Positions 62,084 to 64,000 of a stretch of 64,000 nucleotides of DNA are shown here, in pieces (positions within the stretch are counted from its first letter, which is position 1; every line of letters begins with the position of its first letter). The DNA lies in NCBI RefSeq assembly GCF_014905175.1, contig NC_057792.1, positions 5,704,001 to 5,768,000 on the forward strand, read 5' to 3'. The notes beneath the pieces are model-generated. The model was given only the letters and a program-made list of their open reading frames with translations. It searched no databases and was not told where the DNA came from. Both the position numbers and the translations under genes were made by a program. Source of the DNA: Aphidius gifuensis (Eukaryota > Arthropoda > Insecta > Hymenoptera > Braconidae).

Positions 62084-62425
62084 TCCCTGGTAGAAATAAT
62101 CTCTCCGGATTTTCTCCGGATTTCTCCGGAGTTTCTACGCAATTGAGACTTCCGGAGATATTATTCCGGAGTTAAGAGAACTCTTATTTCTACTTTTTCT
62201 TATTAATTTTACCATTTTTTTATGTTTGTTTTTTTAAGTCAAAATTCCGGAAATAATCCGGAGATATTATAGAAATAGTCTGGAGATTACTTTGTAAATA
62301 TCTCCGGAAGTCTCAATTACGTAAAAAATCCGGAGTAAGTCCGGAGAAATCCGGAAAAATCCGGAGAAATCCGGAGAGATCCGGAGAAATCATGAAAAAT
62401 CCGGAGAGATTATTTCTACCAGGGA
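62084..62425 (+). mobile_element. CCGGA-rich foldback MITE, copy 1 (complete)
   Basis: A 342 bp element begins TCCCTGGTAGAAATAATCTC and ends with its inverted repeat (GATTATTTCTACCAGGGA). The arms consist of repeated TCCGGA units; an inner inverted pair (ACGCAATTGAGACTTCCGGA / TCCGGAAGTCTCAATTACGT) flanks an AT-rich centre. The flanks TGAGAAAG and TGACAATG match at 6 of 8 positions, so they may be a decayed 8 bp target duplication. No protein is encoded. Class II non-autonomous element, superfamily unassigned; 8 bp duplications would fit hAT- or P-like families. Confidence 0.85.
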
Positions 62426-62634
62426 TGACAATGGATGATATCTTTCGACTTTCTATTTCTGTTATTAACCTCTGTTAACCTCGAGATCACTCGAGAATGT
62501 CGAGATGCGAATGCGAAATGATCGGCCTGCAGTCCAATTCACAGGCATGGAGGTGTTAAAGATTTAGACCTCCATATGGTCGACAGTCAGTCATCACTCA
62601 TCAGCGGTCATACATAACAACTTGTGACCATGCG
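62426..62634 (+). promoter_or_regulatory. Short upstream region of the coiled-coil gene
   Basis: A 209 bp stretch, clearly less AT-rich, lies between the MITE and the ATG at 62635. It includes a small inverted repeat (TGGAGGT...ACCTCCA, 62549-62575). A second ATG at 62630 opens a two-codon frame that overlaps the start. The promoter must lie here or inside the mobile element. Confidence 0.4.
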
Positions 62635-63369
62635 ATGAATAATATAACAGAGATACCCGATGTATCAGACGATTGTTGTGAGCAAACAAATAAACTGCAT
62701 TATCTCAATAAGAGACTACATCTTCATAATCATATATATGAACACAAATTATCAGAAGTGCTCATAACACGTGGTCAAATAATACGTGCTCACAACAAAG
62801 AAATTCGTTTCAAAAATCTCATGTCTGAAATCAAGGCACGTCTATCATCAATTGATAAACGTAAAGTACCTGATGTGGCTGAAGATAATAATTTTAGAGT
62901 TAAATTACTAAGGTGTCTGTTGGATATATCTCTCGTATAGGTATACCTCTACTCCACACCGGCAATTTTTTTTTTTTTTTTGTTTAATGATAACTATTAT
63001 TATTTTTTCTTAAAAAAAATATTCACCAATATTTACTGTCGACTATAGTTTGTTAATTTTTATAGATGCTTTTGTTGTATTAATTTTTTTTTTTATTTTA
63101 TATGTTTTCAGGATGAAGTTTCAGACATTGAAATAGCAACAAATCGGAACCTACGCACACTTCTTAATAGACTTTTATCATTGGAATTATCGCAAAAAAA
63201 AAAATTGATGAGTACTACCCGCGATTTAGTCAACTCTCTGACAGAAAAAAAAAATGCTGCGGATGATGAAAGGAAGGTCGTCCAAAAACTTGCACGAAAA
63301 TTGGTTAGAGTCTTCAATGGCCTTTCAGAAGTATTCAGTAACTGCGAAGGCAAATTTCTAGAAGTCTAG
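62635..63369 (+). CDS. Unrecognised small coiled-coil protein
   Basis: Exons 62635-62934 and 63112-63369 join in phase 0 into 185 residues. The sequence is charged and Leu/Lys/Glu-rich with no signal peptide or membrane segment. Helical coiled-coil-like stretches are about residues 25-72 (LNKRLHLHNHIYEHKLSEVL, then KNLMSEIKARLSSIDKRK) and about 111-180 (NLRTLLNRLLSLELSQKKK, then AADDERKVVQKLARKLVRVF). I do not recognise the family; a structural, kinetochore or cytoskeletal adaptor role would be a guess. The donor region reads CTC|GTATAG|GTATAC; using the second donor, or reading through, gives a stop after 101 residues. Codon usage is less AT-biased than in its neighbours. It lies between two direct copies of a CCGGA-rich foldback element. 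Confidence 0.75.
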
Positions 63370-63604
63370 AAAATAGTCTAGACTAAAATACCGTGTTCTA
63401 TGTGCCATATCATTATGTTTAAATAAATATTTAAATTAAACAATACATAAACTTTTTTATTATTTTTTCTAAGAAAGATTAGGATGTTTATTTTGTCCCT
63501 TAAAAATATTTTTTTTTAAATTGAATTTAATGTGCCTGCAGCTTTGAGCGCAAGTTAATAATTTATTACTCTTTTTTTTTTATCTAACTTGTTTATCAAG
63601 TATT
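63370..63604. other. 3' flank of the coiled-coil gene
   Basis: AATAAA at about 63421-63426 is a plausible polyadenylation signal. No other feature. Confidence 0.5.
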
Positions 63605-64000
63605 TCCCTGGTAGAAATAATCTCTCCGGATTTTCTCCGGATTTCTACGGATTATCTCCGGATTTCTACGGTTTTCTCCGGATCTCTCTGGATTTCTCAG
63701 GATTTTCTCCCGACTTTCTCCGGATCGTCTCCGGATTTCTCTGGAGTTTCTACGCAATTGAGACTTCCGGAGATATTATTCCGGAGTTTTTTCGGGTTTT
63801 CTCCGGATTTTTTCAGGAAAAATTTCTTTTTTATTTTTCGTATGTAAACTCTTATTTCTACTTTTTCTTATTAATTTTACCATTTTTTTATGTTTGTTTT
63901 TTTAAGTCAAAATTCCGGAAATAATCCGGAGATATTATAAGAATAGTCTGGAGATTACTCCGTAAATATCTCCGGAAGTCTCAATTACGTAAAAAATCCG
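63605..64000 (+). mobile_element. CCGGA-rich foldback MITE, copy 2 (cut by window end)
   Basis: Same orientation as copy 1 and the same TCCCTGGTAGAAATAATCTC terminus, with the same inner inverted pair and central sequence. The left arm is longer, with more TCCGGA units and degenerate variants (TCTACGGAT, TCTCTGGAT), plus an extra block near 63790-63845. The right arm runs past the window edge. Confidence 0.85.

Noticed and set aside
63589..63924. Open frame with repeated GFSPDFYG-like peptide
   Set aside because: It is only the translation of the TCCGGA repeats of the foldback element, has no ATG or splice context of its own and runs into the AT-rich centre.
1..64000. tRNA or rRNA genes
   Set aside because: No cloverleaf with A/B boxes or rRNA-like stretch was noticed by eye; a tRNAscan run would be needed to exclude them fully.

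Overview
The window is eukaryotic nuclear DNA: very A+T-rich (about three quarters or more by eye), full of poly-A/T runs, with small introns (57 to 150 nt) mixed with multi-kilobase ones, GT-AG splice sites, and third codon positions that are nearly always A or T. The proteins are arthropod orthologues (Sog, Orai beginning MSVW, S6K with an FDIEL TOS motif, mitochondrial ACP). Gene structure and extreme AT bias suggest an insect, plausibly an AT-rich hymenopteran such as a braconid parasitoid; that placement is inference. No bacterial or viral genes were seen.

Layout. 815-15069 (+): short gastrulation/chordin, a BMP antagonist in 8 coding exons with a 7.4 kb first intron holding an inverted pair of ~530 bp repeats. 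16785-18383 (-): alanine-glyoxylate/serine-pyruvate aminotransferase with a peroxisomal SKL terminus; a small secreted-peptide-like exon lies just upstream on the same strand (18658-18823). 20245-34880 (+): an ARHGEF10-type Rho exchange factor with two alternative first coding exons; a complete trihelix/Myb-SANT-like gene (22866-24108, -) is nested antisense in its large intron. 36270-38400 (-): a non-coding host gene built of tandem exon-intron units, each intron holding a copy of the same box C/D snoRNA, seven in all. 39632-41404 (+): a TMEM47/VAB-9-like four-span protein with alternative first exons. 43249-44018 (+): MORN3. 44408-46143 (-): Orai. 48726-52694 (+): a SEC14-like CRAL-TRIO/GOLD protein. 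52931-53471 (-): TXNDC17. 54871-57350 (+): p70 S6 kinase, probably sharing a divergent promoter with TXNDC17. 60035-61006 (-): mitochondrial acyl carrier protein with two mutually exclusive exons. 62635-63369 (+): an unrecognised coiled-coil protein between two copies of a CCGGA-rich foldback element.

The genes do not form one pathway. They are housekeeping and signalling genes (BMP antagonism, Rho signalling, store-operated calcium entry, TOR output, redox, mitochondrial fatty-acid/complex I chemistry). The least expected structure is the seven-copy intronic snoRNA host gene. Next are the mtACP exon pair separated by only 41 nt and three dispersed repeat families. Splice sites were placed by hand from reading frame and GT-AG rules. 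All multi-exon models given here keep an open frame across every junction, but none has transcript support.
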